Positions 6,819-14,874 of a stretch of DNA of 27,375 nt are shown piece by piece. Every line of letters starts with the position of its first letter. Position 1 is the stretch's first letter. The stretch spans positions 1-27,375 of the forward strand of contig HF993312.1 of NCBI GenBank assembly GCA_000433875.1. The letters are read 5' to 3'. The notes below the pieces were generated by a model. The model had not been told where the DNA came from and did no database searches. It saw only the letters and a program-made list of their open reading frames with translations. This DNA comes from Firmicutes bacterium CAG:884 (lineage in GTDB: Bacteria > Bacillota_I > Bacilli_A > RF39 > UBA660). The translations under genes and the position numbers were made by a program.

Positions 6819-9800
6819 ATGTTAAAGTTATTTGATATAAAAAGGTTTCCATCTAAAATATGTGGACTTAATGATGAATTAAAAGTTAATTATATAGTTT
6901 CTCTTTATAAGAAGTTTGGATCTGTTTTAGTTGTAACTGATACTTTATATGAAGCAAACAATTATATGCAAGGTATTTCAAAACATAATGAATGCCTTCT
7001 TTTTCCAATGGATGATTTTTTGACAAGTGAAGCTATCGCTGTTAGTCCAGAACTTAAGGTTACAAGATTAGAAACATTAAATGAACTTGTTAAAGATAAT
7101 AATCGAATTGTTGTAACAAATATGATGGGCTATTTAAGATATCTTCCGAAAATGGAACTTTATAAAAAATCGAAAGTTACTATTAAATTAGGTGATAATA
7201 TAGATATTCACAAACTTGTTAATAAACTATATGATTTAGGTTATACAAGAGAGAGTGTTGTTAATAAAACTGGTGAAATTGCTGTAAGAGGTTTTGTTGT
7301 TGATATTTTTCCGATTAATTATGATAGACCAATTCGTATTGAGTTTTGGGGCGATACTGTTGATTCTATTAGGTATTTTAATGTTGATTCGCAAATGTCA
7401 GCTGAAAATGTAAAAGAGATTTTGATTTTTTCGTATACGGAGTTTTTATCAGAAAAACAAGCTCCTTTTGAGTATAGACTTCAAAAAAACTTAAAAGACT
7501 ATACTTCAGTTGTTGGTATTGTTGATTATTTAAAAGAAAAAAATGTTGTTTTTGATGATTATGATAGATTTAATACTTCATACTATAATTTAGTTAATGA
7601 AATGATGGAATATAGTATTTCTAATGATATTTCTGCTTCTTTTAAATATATGAATGATCTTGATTCTTATAAATTAGATAAAGTTCTTGATATTAATTCA
7701 CCATGTGGAACTAAATATGCATCTTCTAATGTTGTTCCTTTTAATGGTCTTGATGATATAAATAAAAGATTAAATGAATATCTTAAACAAAATAAATTGG
7801 TAATTGTTTATATTAATTCAGTTTCGAAAATTAATAAATTAATGGATGATTTAGAAAACGAATGTTCAATTTTAACTGATGAAGAACATTTACAAAATGG
7901 TAAAATTAATTTTATTAATGGTTCTATAAAAAGTGGGTTTATATATAAGGAATATGTTGTTATATCAGAATCGGAAATATTTAATATTAAAAATGGTTAT
8001 CAATATAAGACTAATTTTAAGATGGGATCTAAAATAAAAGATATTGATAAGTTAAATGTTGGTGATTATGTTGTTCATTCATCTTATGGTGTTGGTACAT
8101 ATATGGGTATAAAAACTATTTTAAAAAATGGTATAAAGAAAGATTATATTCAAATTAATTATCAAGATGATGATAAATTATATGTTCCTGCTTCTAAAAT
8201 GGAATTTATTACAAAGTATTCATCTGGTGATGGTATTAAGCCTAAAATTAACAAACTTGGTTCAAATGAGTGGAATAAAGCAAAAGCTAAGGCGCGTAAA
8301 CATATTGAAGAGATGACAAAAGAACTTTTGGAATTGTATGCTAAAAGAGAAAATTCTGTTGGTTTTAGTTTTTTGGATAATAAAGAATTACAGGAAGAAT
8401 TTGATAATGATTTTGCTTATACAGAAACAAGTGATCAGGAAAAGGTAGAAAAAGAAATATCTGCTGATATGGAGAATAAACATCCAATGGATAGATTGCT
8501 TTGTGGTGATGTTGGTTATGGTAAAACAGAAGTTGCTTTTAGAGCAATGTTTAAAGCAGTTTGTTCCTCTAAGCAGGTTGCGCTTTTATGTCCAACAACT
8601 ATTTTATCGAGTCAACATTATAAGAATGCTGTTGAAAGATTTAAAAACTTTGATGTTAAAATTTGTTTAATTAATAGATTTGTTTCAAAGAATATAATGA
8701 ATGCTAATATTGAAAAAATAAGAAAAGGTGAAATTGATATTGTTATTGGAACACATCGCATTTTGTCTGATGATATTGTTTTTAAAGATTTGGGATTGTT
8801 AGTTATAGATGAGGAACAAAGATTTGGTGTAAGACATAAAGAAAAGATTAAATCATATAAAAATAATATTGATGTTTTAACATTATCAGCAACACCGATT
8901 CCACGAACGCTTCAAATGTCAATGACAGGACTTAGAAGTTTGTCATTGATAGAAACGCCACCTGTTAATAGATATCCTGTGCAAACATATGTTTTAAAAG
9001 AAAATAAAGCAATTATTAAGGATGCTATATATAAGGAATTATCTAGGGGTGGTCAAATATTCATTTTGTATAACTATGTAGATAGTATAGAAGAAAAAAT
9101 GAATGAAATTAAAAAGATGATACCTGATTTAAAGATTGTTTTTGCACATGGTCAAATGTCAAAAATTGAACTTGAAGATGTTATGCAAAAGTTTATAAAT
9201 AAAGAATATGATTGTTTGATTTGTACAACAATAATTGAAACAGGTATTGATATACCAAATGTTAATACTTTAATAATTATGGATTCTGATAGGTTTGGTT
9301 TATCGCAGTTATATCAAATTAGAGGGCGTGTTGGTAGAAGTAATAAGGTTGCTTATTGTTATTTGATGTATAAACCAGAAAAAAATCTTAGTGAAACAGC
9401 TGTTAAGAGATTAAAGGCTATTAAAGAGTTTACAGAACTTGGTAGTGGTTTTTCGATCGCGATGCGAGATTTATCTTTAAGAGGCGCTGGATCTATTTTG
9501 GGTAGTGAACAAGCGGGATTTGTTGATGATGTTGGTATTGAATTATTTATGAAAATGCTTAATGAAGAAATTGATAGATTAAATGGTAAAGAAAAGCCTG
9601 AGGTTAAAGAAATGCCTCTTGTTGATGCCCCTTCTAGTATTGGTGATGATCTAGCAATTGAACCTGATTTAAAATTACTTATTCATAAGAAGATTAATTC
9701 AATTGATTCAATTGATAGTTTGGAAAATGTTAAAAAAGAATTAACTGATAGATTTGGTAAACTTGATGATGATGTAATTATCTATATGTATAGTGAGTTA

Positions 9801-10058
9801 TTTGAAAAGATGGCTGATGATATTGTTAATCGAATTAAAGTTAATAAAAATAGTGTTGATGTTATATTTGATAAGAGTATTACTGATAAAATTGATGGAA
9901 AAGAATTATTTATGGAAGTTAATAAATTATCGCGTATGTTTAGATTTAGTATGAAGGATAATGCTCTTATTATTACGCTTGATACTGTTAAATTAGATAA
10001 GCATTATATTTATTATTTAATTGATTTGGTAAATCTTGTTAAAAAAAGTATAAAATAA
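6819..10058 (+). CDS. mfd: Transcription-repair coupling factor Mfd
   Basis: DNA translocase that removes RNA polymerase stalled at lesions and recruits UvrA. The 1079-residue protein has a UvrB-like N-terminal module (FPMDDFLTSEAIAVSPELK near 65-85) and an RNA polymerase-interacting domain starting about 410 (LNVGDYVVHSSYGVGTYMG). The helicase motor has Walker A GDVGYGKT at 563-570, DEEQ at 664-667 and motif VI RGRVGRS at 835-841. A C-terminal TRCF domain follows. It is about 100 residues shorter than B. subtilis Mfd (1177), consistent with general trimming. AAAGGA lies just before the ATG. It sits between pth and spoVT as in Bacillus. Confidence 0.98.
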   Translation: MLKLFDIKRFPSKICGLNDELKVNYIVSLYKKFGSVLVVTDTLYEANNYMQGISKHNECLLFPMDDFLTSEAIAVSPELKVTRLETLNELVKDNNRIVVTNMMGYLRYLPKMELYKKSKVTIKLGDNIDIHKLVNKLYDLGYTRESVVNKTGEIAVRGFVVDIFPINYDRPIRIEFWGDTVDSIRYFNVDSQMSAENVKEILIFSYTEFLSEKQAPFEYRLQKNLKDYTSVVGIVDYLKEKNVVFDDYDRFNTSYYNLVNEMMEYSISNDISASFKYMNDLDSYKLDKVLDINSPCGTKYASSNVVPFNGLDDINKRLNEYLKQNKLVIVYINSVSKINKLMDDLENECSILTDEEHLQNGKINFINGSIKSGFIYKEYVVISESEIFNIKNGYQYKTNFKMGSKIKDIDKLNVGDYVVHSSYGVGTYMGIKTILKNGIKKDYIQINYQDDDKLYVPASKMEFITKYSSGDGIKPKINKLGSNEWNKAKAKARKHIEEMTKELLELYAKRENSVGFSFLDNKELQEEFDNDFAYTETSDQEKVEKEISADMENKHPMDRLLCGDVGYGKTEVAFRAMFKAVCSSKQVALLCPTTILSSQHYKNAVERFKNFDVKICLINRFVSKNIMNANIEKIRKGEIDIVIGTHRILSDDIVFKDLGLLVIDEEQRFGVRHKEKIKSYKNNIDVLTLSATPIPRTLQMSMTGLRSLSLIETPPVNRYPVQTYVLKENKAIIKDAIYKELSRGGQIFILYNYVDSIEEKMNEIKKMIPDLKIVFAHGQMSKIELEDVMQKFINKEYDCLICTTIIETGIDIPNVNTLIIMDSDRFGLSQLYQIRGRVGRSNKVAYCYLMYKPEKNLSETAVKRLKAIKEFTELGSGFSIAMRDLSLRGAGSILGSEQAGFVDDVGIELFMKMLNEEIDRLNGKEKPEVKEMPLVDAPSSIGDDLAIEPDLKLLIHKKINSIDSIDSLENVKKELTDRFGKLDDDVIIYMYSELFEKMADDIVNRIKVNKNSVDVIFDKSITDKIDGKELFMEVNKLSRMFRFSMKDNALIITLDTVKLDKHYIYYLIDLVNLVKKSIK

Positions 10059-10098
10059 AATAAATGTTTCACAATATATTTAGAAAGTGAGGCATTTA

Positions 10099-10602
10099 AT
10101 GAAATCGACAGGTGTTGTTAGAAGAATAGATGAACTTGGTAGAATTGTTTTACCTAAAGAGATAAGAAAAGTTTTAAAAATAAAAGCAGGAGATAATTTG
10201 GAAATTTTTATGAATGATAAAGATATTGTTTTGAGTAAATATAATATTTTTGATGATAAAAAGGATTTATTTGATATGCTTGCTAATTCTGTTTTGGGTT
10301 ATACAAAGAAAAGTTTTATTATTACAGATACCAGTAGAATTGTTGCTGGTTCAAAATATTTGATTGATAAAGAAGTTAGTGATGATTTAGATACTTTAAT
10401 GTTTTCAAGAAATAGTAAAATAGGAAATAAAGAAATATGTATTTGTTCTAATGTTCTATCAAGTCATTATTGCTATTCTTCAATTGTAAGTAATAGTGAT
10501 GTATGTGGTATTGTTGTTATATTTGATGATACAATTACACCTTCTGATTTCGAACTTTGTAAGTTTATATCAAGGTTTATTTCGAAATATTTAGAGGAGT
10601 GA
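10099..10602 (+). CDS. spoVT: SpoVT-like transition/sporulation regulator (AbrB + GAF)
   Basis: SpoVT adjusts sigma-G-dependent gene expression in the forespore of Bacillus. The 167-residue product opens with a swapped-hairpin AbrB DNA-binding domain very close to the family (MKSTGVVRRIDELGRIVLPK, then EIRKVLKIKAGDNLEIF to about residue 37). Residues from about 52 to 167 form a GAF-like sensor domain, ending with SNSDVCGIVVIFDD and a helix. The two-domain length separates SpoVT (about 178) from AbrB (about 95). The gene directly follows mfd, as in B. subtilis. I chose the ATG at 10099: AAAGTGAGG (10084-10092) is six bases upstream of it, while the GTG at 10087 lies within that site. It could serve as a general regulator if the host no longer sporulates. 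Confidence 0.88.
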   Translation: MKSTGVVRRIDELGRIVLPKEIRKVLKIKAGDNLEIFMNDKDIVLSKYNIFDDKKDLFDMLANSVLGYTKKSFIITDTSRIVAGSKYLIDKEVSDDLDTLMFSRNSKIGNKEICICSNVLSSHYCYSSIVSNSDVCGIVVIFDDTITPSDFELCKFISRFISKYLEE

Positions 10603-10607
10603 ATGTT

Positions 10608-11072
10608 ATGAGATGTTTTGAAAAAGTTAGTTTAGAAGAGTTTAAAAAGTACTATGATATGGAATTGTATGATTTTAATTTGCCTTCAAGAAGTACTGGA
10701 AAAAGTGCTGGTTATGATTTTTATGCTGTTGATGATTGCACTATAAAAAGAGGAGAGAGCAAAAAGATTATTTCTGGTGTTAAGGCTAATATGGAAAATA
10801 ATGATGTTTTATATTTGTTTATTAGAAGTAGTTTAGCGATTAAATATAATTTGATTTTAAAAAATAGTGTTGGTGTTATTGATGCTGATTATTACAATAA
10901 TTGTGATAATGAAGGTAATATTATTTTTGTTATTGAAAATATTGGTGATAGTGATTTTGAAATTAAAAAAGGTATGAGATTATGTCAGGGTGTTTTTATG
11001 AATTATTTACTTACTGATGATGATAAAAGTAATAGTTCTAGAAATGGTGGTATTGGAAGTACTCTCTTATAG
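10608..11072 (+). CDS. dut: dUTP diphosphatase (trimeric dUTPase family)
   Basis: Hydrolyses dUTP to dUMP and pyrophosphate, keeping uracil out of DNA and feeding thymidylate synthesis. The 154-residue protein carries the five trimeric-dUTPase motifs: I AGYDF (34-38), II RSSLA (73-77), III GVIDADYY (89-96, Asp92 as water activator), IV KKGMRLCQGVF (120-130) and V RNGGIGST (145-152). Motif V normally reads RGGFGST with a Phe stacking on uracil; here it is Ile and only two residues follow. The ATG at 10608 is preceded by AGAGGAG (10593-10599); the GTG at 10599 overlaps that site and is rejected. It follows spoVT by five bases. ung, which acts in the same uracil-control pathway, lies about 4 kb downstream. 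Confidence 0.9.
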   Translation: MRCFEKVSLEEFKKYYDMELYDFNLPSRSTGKSAGYDFYAVDDCTIKRGESKKIISGVKANMENNDVLYLFIRSSLAIKYNLILKNSVGVIDADYYNNCDNEGNIIFVIENIGDSDFEIKKGMRLCQGVFMNYLLTDDDKSNSSRNGGIGSTLL

Positions 11073-11100
11073 TGTAAAATGTCGTAAAATGGTGTATATA

Positions 11101-11129
11101 TTGTATTGCTTACTATACTTATTTATGAT
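11101..11129 (+). promoter_or_regulatory. Candidate promoter ahead of the 54-codon ORF
   Basis: TTGTAT at 11101-11106 and TATGAT at 11124-11129 are separated by 17 bases. Transcription would start near 11136, just before the ribosome site AGGTGAG (about 11140-11146). The -35 match is moderate. The spacing and position support an independent short transcript ending at the terminator 11320-11342. Confidence 0.45.
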
Positions 11130-11156
11130 AAACTTAAGTAGGTGAGTGATTAAGGT

Positions 11157-11321
11157 ATGTACAAAAATGCTAAATTAATGTTGTATGTATATGGCTGTTT
11201 AGTAGTTTTGTTTTTATTATCCTTAGTTTGCGATTTTAGAACTGTGGGATTGATATTTAGTCTATGTATTAATGCTGTAACGGGCAAATACATAGTTATA
11301 AGAAACTTTAACGTTTGTTAA
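11157..11321 (+). CDS. Small two-helix membrane protein, unknown function
   Basis: I do not recognise this protein. The ATG at 11157 opens 54 codons ending in TAA at 11319-11321. The product starts MYKNAKLMLYVYGCLVV, with a first hydrophobic helix at about 8-25. A short polar turn (CDFRTVG) follows, then a second hydrophobic helix at about 30-42 and a basic tail (GKYIVIRNFNVC). An AGGTGAG lies about ten bases upstream. A candidate promoter lies before it and a strong terminator directly overlaps its stop, so it looks like a single-gene unit. It contains three cysteines. A non-coding short RNA is the alternative, since 54 codons is near the chance limit in such AT-rich DNA. Confidence 0.5.
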   Translation: MYKNAKLMLYVYGCLVVLFLLSLVCDFRTVGLIFSLCINAVTGKYIVIRNFNVC

Positions 11322-11342
11322 GAGCCTAATCGGCTCTTTTTT
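11320..11342 (+). terminator. Rho-independent terminator
   Basis: AAGAGCC (11320-11326) pairs with GGCTCTT (11332-11338) around the loop TAATC, followed by a run of T to 11342. It closes the short transcript before the tatD promoter and is one of the most GC-rich hairpins in the window. Confidence 0.85.
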
Positions 11343-11344
11343 AA

Positions 11345-11373
11345 TGGACTTTTTTTATAATATTTGATACAAT
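11345..11373 (+). promoter_or_regulatory. Promoter of the tatD-ftsH gene run
   Basis: TGGACT at 11345-11350 (four of six against TTGACA) and TACAAT at 11368-11373 are spaced by 17 bases. The -10 is extended by TG at 11365-11366. The start point near 11380 gives a very short leader before GGGAGG and the ATG at 11396. The same TTTGATACAAT block occurs before gmk. Confidence 0.65.
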
Positions 11374-11395
11374 GTTATTTGGGAGGATGAAGTAT

Positions 11396-12139
11396 ATGTT
11401 TGATACTCACGCTCATTTATTCAAAGAATATTATACAGATGAAGAAATAAATAAAATTGCTTCTTCTTTTAAGGGAAATATTATAGTTAGTGGTACTGAT
11501 AATAATAGTAATAAAGAAATACTTGAATTAAAATATGATAATATTTATATAACTTTAGGAATTCATCCGGAAGATGTTTTAAATTATAAAGAAAGTGATA
11601 TTGATTTTATTGTTGATAATTTAAATAATCCTAAAGTAGTAGGTATTGGTGAAATTGGTTTAGATTATCATTATGGCAAAGAAGATAGAGATAAACAAAT
11701 TGATCTTTTTATTAAACAATTAGATATTGCTAGAAAGTATAATTTACCTGTTATTATTCATAGTAGGGATGCTATTAATGATACTATTAATATACTTAAA
11801 AATTATAAAGATTTAAAAAAGGTTTTGCATTGTTATAGTGGTAGTATAGAAAGTGCAAGAGAACTTATAAAGTTAGATACATATTTTGGTGTTGGCGGTG
11901 TTTTAACTTTTAAAAACAGCACTAATTTAGTTCAAACTATAAAAAAAATTCCACTAGATAGAATTGTTATTGAAACTGATAGTCCTTATTTAAGTCCTTT
12001 TAGGGGTAATAAGAATATTCCAAATAATGTAGAAGAAGTTTTAAAGAAACTTGCTTTAATTAAAGAAGTTTCATATGATGATACATTGGAAATTACTAAT
12101 AGTAATGCTAGATATTTATTTAATATAAAGGAGAAATAA
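11396..12139 (+). CDS. tatD: TatD family metal-dependent hydrolase
   Basis: TatD proteins are TIM-barrel metallohydrolases with DNase activity (3'-5' exonuclease, DNA quality control). The 247-residue protein has the metal ligands His5 and His7 in DTHAHL, then GEIGLDYHYG, PVIIHSRDA, LHCYSGS and the terminal metal site ETDSPYLSPFRG. This is the complete motif set of the family, and length is close to the usual 255. I chose the ATG at 11396 since GGGAGG (11381-11386) is nine bases upstream. The in-frame ATG at 11372 falls inside the -10 element, and the one at 11387 touches the ribosome site. It is followed within two bases by the 3D-domain gene, as yabD-yabE in Bacillus. Confidence 0.95.
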   Translation: MFDTHAHLFKEYYTDEEINKIASSFKGNIIVSGTDNNSNKEILELKYDNIYITLGIHPEDVLNYKESDIDFIVDNLNNPKVVGIGEIGLDYHYGKEDRDKQIDLFIKQLDIARKYNLPVIIHSRDAINDTINILKNYKDLKKVLHCYSGSIESARELIKLDTYFGVGGVLTFKNSTNLVQTIKKIPLDRIVIETDSPYLSPFRGNKNIPNNVEEVLKKLALIKEVSYDDTLEITNSNARYLFNIKEK

Positions 12140-12140
12140 A

Positions 12141-12785
12141 GTGAAAAAAAGATTTATAGATATAGGTTTTATTTTTCTTTCTTGTGCTTTAATATATGGT
12201 ATGAATAAATATAATAAGAGAGATATAATAAAAACAGAAATAATTAAGTATGATGTTGTTACAACTTATGATAAATCAATTCCTATGGATGTTAAAAAAG
12301 TTAATAAAGAAGGAAAAGATGGTAAAATTGTTACTAATTTAACAACTGGTGAAGTTACAGTATTTGAAAGTGTTACGGAAGAAGTTACAATTGGAACTGG
12401 CCCTAAAGCTGAGTATGCAGGTATGCTTACAGGTTATGGTCCTGATTGTGTTGGTTGTACAGGACTTTTATATTGTCCTGATAGTGATGGTAAATATCAT
12501 TATTTAACAAATGATATTGAAAGTACTTACTTTTATGATAAAGAATATGGAAAGGTAAGAATACTTGCAAGTGATCCGACACTTTTTCCTTGTGGAACAA
12601 TAATTCATATTGTTAATAACGATCTTGATATATATGGTGTTTGTCTAGATACAGGGATTGCTATGAGAAATGCTTGGAGAAATTATGGAAGTGTTTTAAT
12701 TGATTTAGCATTTACAAGTGAAAGTGTTACAAATGTTGTAACTAATCGAAATACAAATTTTACAGTTTTAAGGTGGGGATGGTAG
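12141..12785 (+). CDS. Membrane-anchored G5/3D-domain protein, YabE-like
   Basis: Likely a cell-wall-acting protein. A membrane anchor or uncleaved signal lies at residues 8-20 of the 214. A G5-like domain (about 37-89, with KEGKDGKIVTNLTTGEVT) and a C-terminal 3D domain follow. The three aspartates of the 3D domain are present: Asp145 in ASDPTLFPCGT, Asp170 in CLDTG and Asp188 in LIDLAF. 3D domains share the barrel of lytic transglycosylases (Rpf/MltA-like), so peptidoglycan cleavage is inferred. The GTG start at 12141 has AAGGAG seven bases upstream. It is much shorter than B. subtilis YabE (about 437) and has extra cysteines (CVGCTGLLYC). It holds the yabE position between tatD and rsmA; rnmV is absent. 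Confidence 0.82.
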   Translation: MKKRFIDIGFIFLSCALIYGMNKYNKRDIIKTEIIKYDVVTTYDKSIPMDVKKVNKEGKDGKIVTNLTTGEVTVFESVTEEVTIGTGPKAEYAGMLTGYGPDCVGCTGLLYCPDSDGKYHYLTNDIESTYFYDKEYGKVRILASDPTLFPCGTIIHIVNNDLDIYGVCLDTGIAMRNAWRNYGSVLIDLAFTSESVTNVVTNRNTNFTVLRWGW

Positions 12786-13570
12786 TGGATTTTAATTTTA
12801 AAAAAAAATATGGGCAAAATTTTTTGAAGGATAAAAGGATTATTGATAGTATAATTTATAAAGCTGATGTTGATAAAGATACTTTAGTTATTGAAGTAGG
12901 TCCAGGAGCTGGTGCTTTAACAGTTCCACTTGCTTTAAAGGCAGGACGAGTTATTTCTTTTGAAATAGATGAATCATTAAAAGATATTCTTTCTTCTAAA
13001 TTAAATGAATATAATAATGTAGAAGTAATATATGGTGATTTTTTAAAGAGTGATGTAAATAATGTTTTAAAAAGATATGATTTTTCTAAAAAAATAATGG
13101 TTTCTAATTTACCTTATTATATTACAACTCCTATTATAATGAAGTTTATTGATGATAATATAGATGTTAGTAAACTTGTTATAATGGTTCAAAAAGAGGT
13201 TGCTTTAAGGTTTAGTGCTAGTGTTAATAGTCATGAATATAATTCACTTACGGTATTTTTAAATTATTATTATGATATAAAAAAATTAGTTAATGTTCCA
13301 AGGAATGTATTTGTTCCAGTTCCTAATGTTGATAGTGTTGTAATTGAACTAAAGAAAAAAGAAAATAAACTATATGTTAAAAATGAAAAAGTATTTTTTA
13401 AGTTAGTAAGAGATAGTTTTAAGTTTAAACGAAAGACTTTAAAGAATAATTTAAGAGATTATGATTTAGACAAAATAGAAAAAATATTAATGGAAAGTGG
13501 TTTATCTTTACAAGTTAGAGCGGAAGCTTTAAGTTTGGAAATGTTTGTTAAGATAGCGAATGGATTATAA
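12785..13570 (+). CDS. rsmA: 16S rRNA dimethyladenosine transferase
   Basis: RsmA (KsgA) dimethylates A1518 and A1519 near the 3' end of 16S rRNA. The product starts DFNFKKKYGQNFLKD, the family N-terminal motif. It has SAM motif EVGPGAGALT (37-46), the acidic FEID (59-62) and catalytic NLPYY (108-112). FVPVPNVDSVV near 176-186 and a helical C-terminal domain complete it. The start is uncertain: the GTG at 12785 has AAGGTGG eight bases upstream and overlaps the previous TAG by one base. An ATG at 12779 would add two residues but sits only two bases from that site. The 261-residue length is somewhat below Bacillus KsgA (292), mainly at the N-terminus. Confidence 0.95.
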   Translation: MDFNFKKKYGQNFLKDKRIIDSIIYKADVDKDTLVIEVGPGAGALTVPLALKAGRVISFEIDESLKDILSSKLNEYNNVEVIYGDFLKSDVNNVLKRYDFSKKIMVSNLPYYITTPIIMKFIDDNIDVSKLVIMVQKEVALRFSASVNSHEYNSLTVFLNYYYDIKKLVNVPRNVFVPVPNVDSVVIELKKKENKLYVKNEKVFFKLVRDSFKFKRKTLKNNLRDYDLDKIEKILMESGLSLQVRAEALSLEMFVKIANGL

Positions 13571-13572
13571 AT

Positions 13573-14874
13573 ATGATTGATACTATAAATAATTATTTGT
13601 GGACGTTTGTTGTTATTATAATGATTTTATCTTCTTTGTATTTTACTTTTAAATTAAAAGGTGCTCAGTTTAATTTTAAAGAAATGTTCAAAGATATTTT
13701 GAAAAATAATTCTGATTCACAAGTTTCACCTTTAGGTGCCTTGATGCTATCACTTGCTGGTAGAATTGGTGTTGGTAGTATTAGTGGCGTAGCGCTTGCT
13801 ATATATATAGGTGGTAGTGGTACTATATTTTGGTTATGGATAATGGCTTTTATTGGTTCAATTTTAACCTTTTGTGAAACGGTTTTAGCTTCTAAATATC
13901 ATAAAAAGTCTGGTAATAATTATATAGGTGGTCCTTCTTATTATATTGAAAAAGGGCTTAAAAAGAAATGGCTTGGTATTTTATATTCTTTGACAATTAT
14001 AATTGCTTATGTTTGTTTCTTTATTGCAATTCAATCTAATACTATTACTAAATCATTAAATAGTTTCGAAGCATTATCAAAGGTTAATTATTTACCTTAT
14101 ATAAGTGGTATTATTCTTGCTATAATGATAGCTTTAATAATTTATGGTGGTATTGATAGAATTACAAAGATTACTAATAAGCTTGTACCTGCTATGGGAA
14201 TTTTCTATTTATTTTTAGCTTTTTTTGTTATTTTTAAAAATATAAGTGATGTTCCAAGTGTCTTTGAAGGAATATTTAAAAATGCTTTTAGTTTAAAAGC
14301 AGGACTTGGCACTTTAATTGGTGGCGTTATTTTAGTTGGTGTTAAGAGAAGCATTTTTTCTAGTGAAGCTGGTATTGGAACGGGAGCAATTGCTTCTAGT
14401 GTGAGTTCAACAAAATATTCGGCTGTGCAAGGTTATGTGCAAATGCTTGGTATTTATATTACTACTTTAGTTATTTGTACATCAACTGCTTTAATTGTTT
14501 TACTTGGACCAAATCTTACACCGATAGCGGATGCTAATGGTATTGAATTCGCGCAAAATGCTTTTAGTTATCATTTTGGTTCATTTGGTACAATATCTTT
14601 ATTTTTATGTGTATTTATGTTTAGTTTTTCAACTATTTTAACAGGTTATTATTATGGTGAATGTTGTTTTAAACACATATTTAAAAATGAAAGTAATGTT
14701 ATTATTAAACTTGGTACTATTATTATAGTTTTTGTTGGTTCAATTGCTTCAAGTAATATTTTATGGAGTTTAGTTGATTTATTTATTGCTTTTCTAGCGA
14801 TTATCAATATATATGCTATGGTTAAGTTAAGAGATGATGTTTATGATGAATATAAGAAGTATGGTGATAGGTAA
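13573..14874 (+). CDS. Sodium:alanine/glycine symporter, AGCS family
   Basis: Integral membrane carrier that imports small neutral amino acids (alanine, glycine) with Na+. The 433-residue protein has about ten hydrophobic segments. It carries the family pattern PLGALMLSLAGRIGVGSISG (52-71) followed by GGSGTIFWLW. It also has the conserved FSSEAGIGTGAIASS stretch in the second half, which is strongly diagnostic of AGCS carriers. It begins two bases after rsmA without a strong ribosome site, so coupling to rsmA is likely. Its TAA overlaps the ung ATG. A transporter between rsmA and ung is not the usual Bacillus order and looks like a local insertion. Substrate is from the family only. Confidence 0.9.
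   Translation: MIDTINNYLWTFVVIIMILSSLYFTFKLKGAQFNFKEMFKDILKNNSDSQVSPLGALMLSLAGRIGVGSISGVALAIYIGGSGTIFWLWIMAFIGSILTFCETVLASKYHKKSGNNYIGGPSYYIEKGLKKKWLGILYSLTIIIAYVCFFIAIQSNTITKSLNSFEALSKVNYLPYISGIILAIMIALIIYGGIDRITKITNKLVPAMGIFYLFLAFFVIFKNISDVPSVFEGIFKNAFSLKAGLGTLIGGVILVGVKRSIFSSEAGIGTGAIASSVSSTKYSAVQGYVQMLGIYITTLVICTSTALIVLLGPNLTPIADANGIEFAQNAFSYHFGSFGTISLFLCVFMFSFSTILTGYYYGECCFKHIFKNESNVIIKLGTIIIVFVGSIASSNILWSLVDLFIAFLAIINIYAMVKLRDDVYDEYKKYGDR

Noticed and set aside
10040..10098. Half parS-like TGTTTCACAATAT between mfd and spoVT
   Set aside because: Only the left half of the parS palindrome is present.
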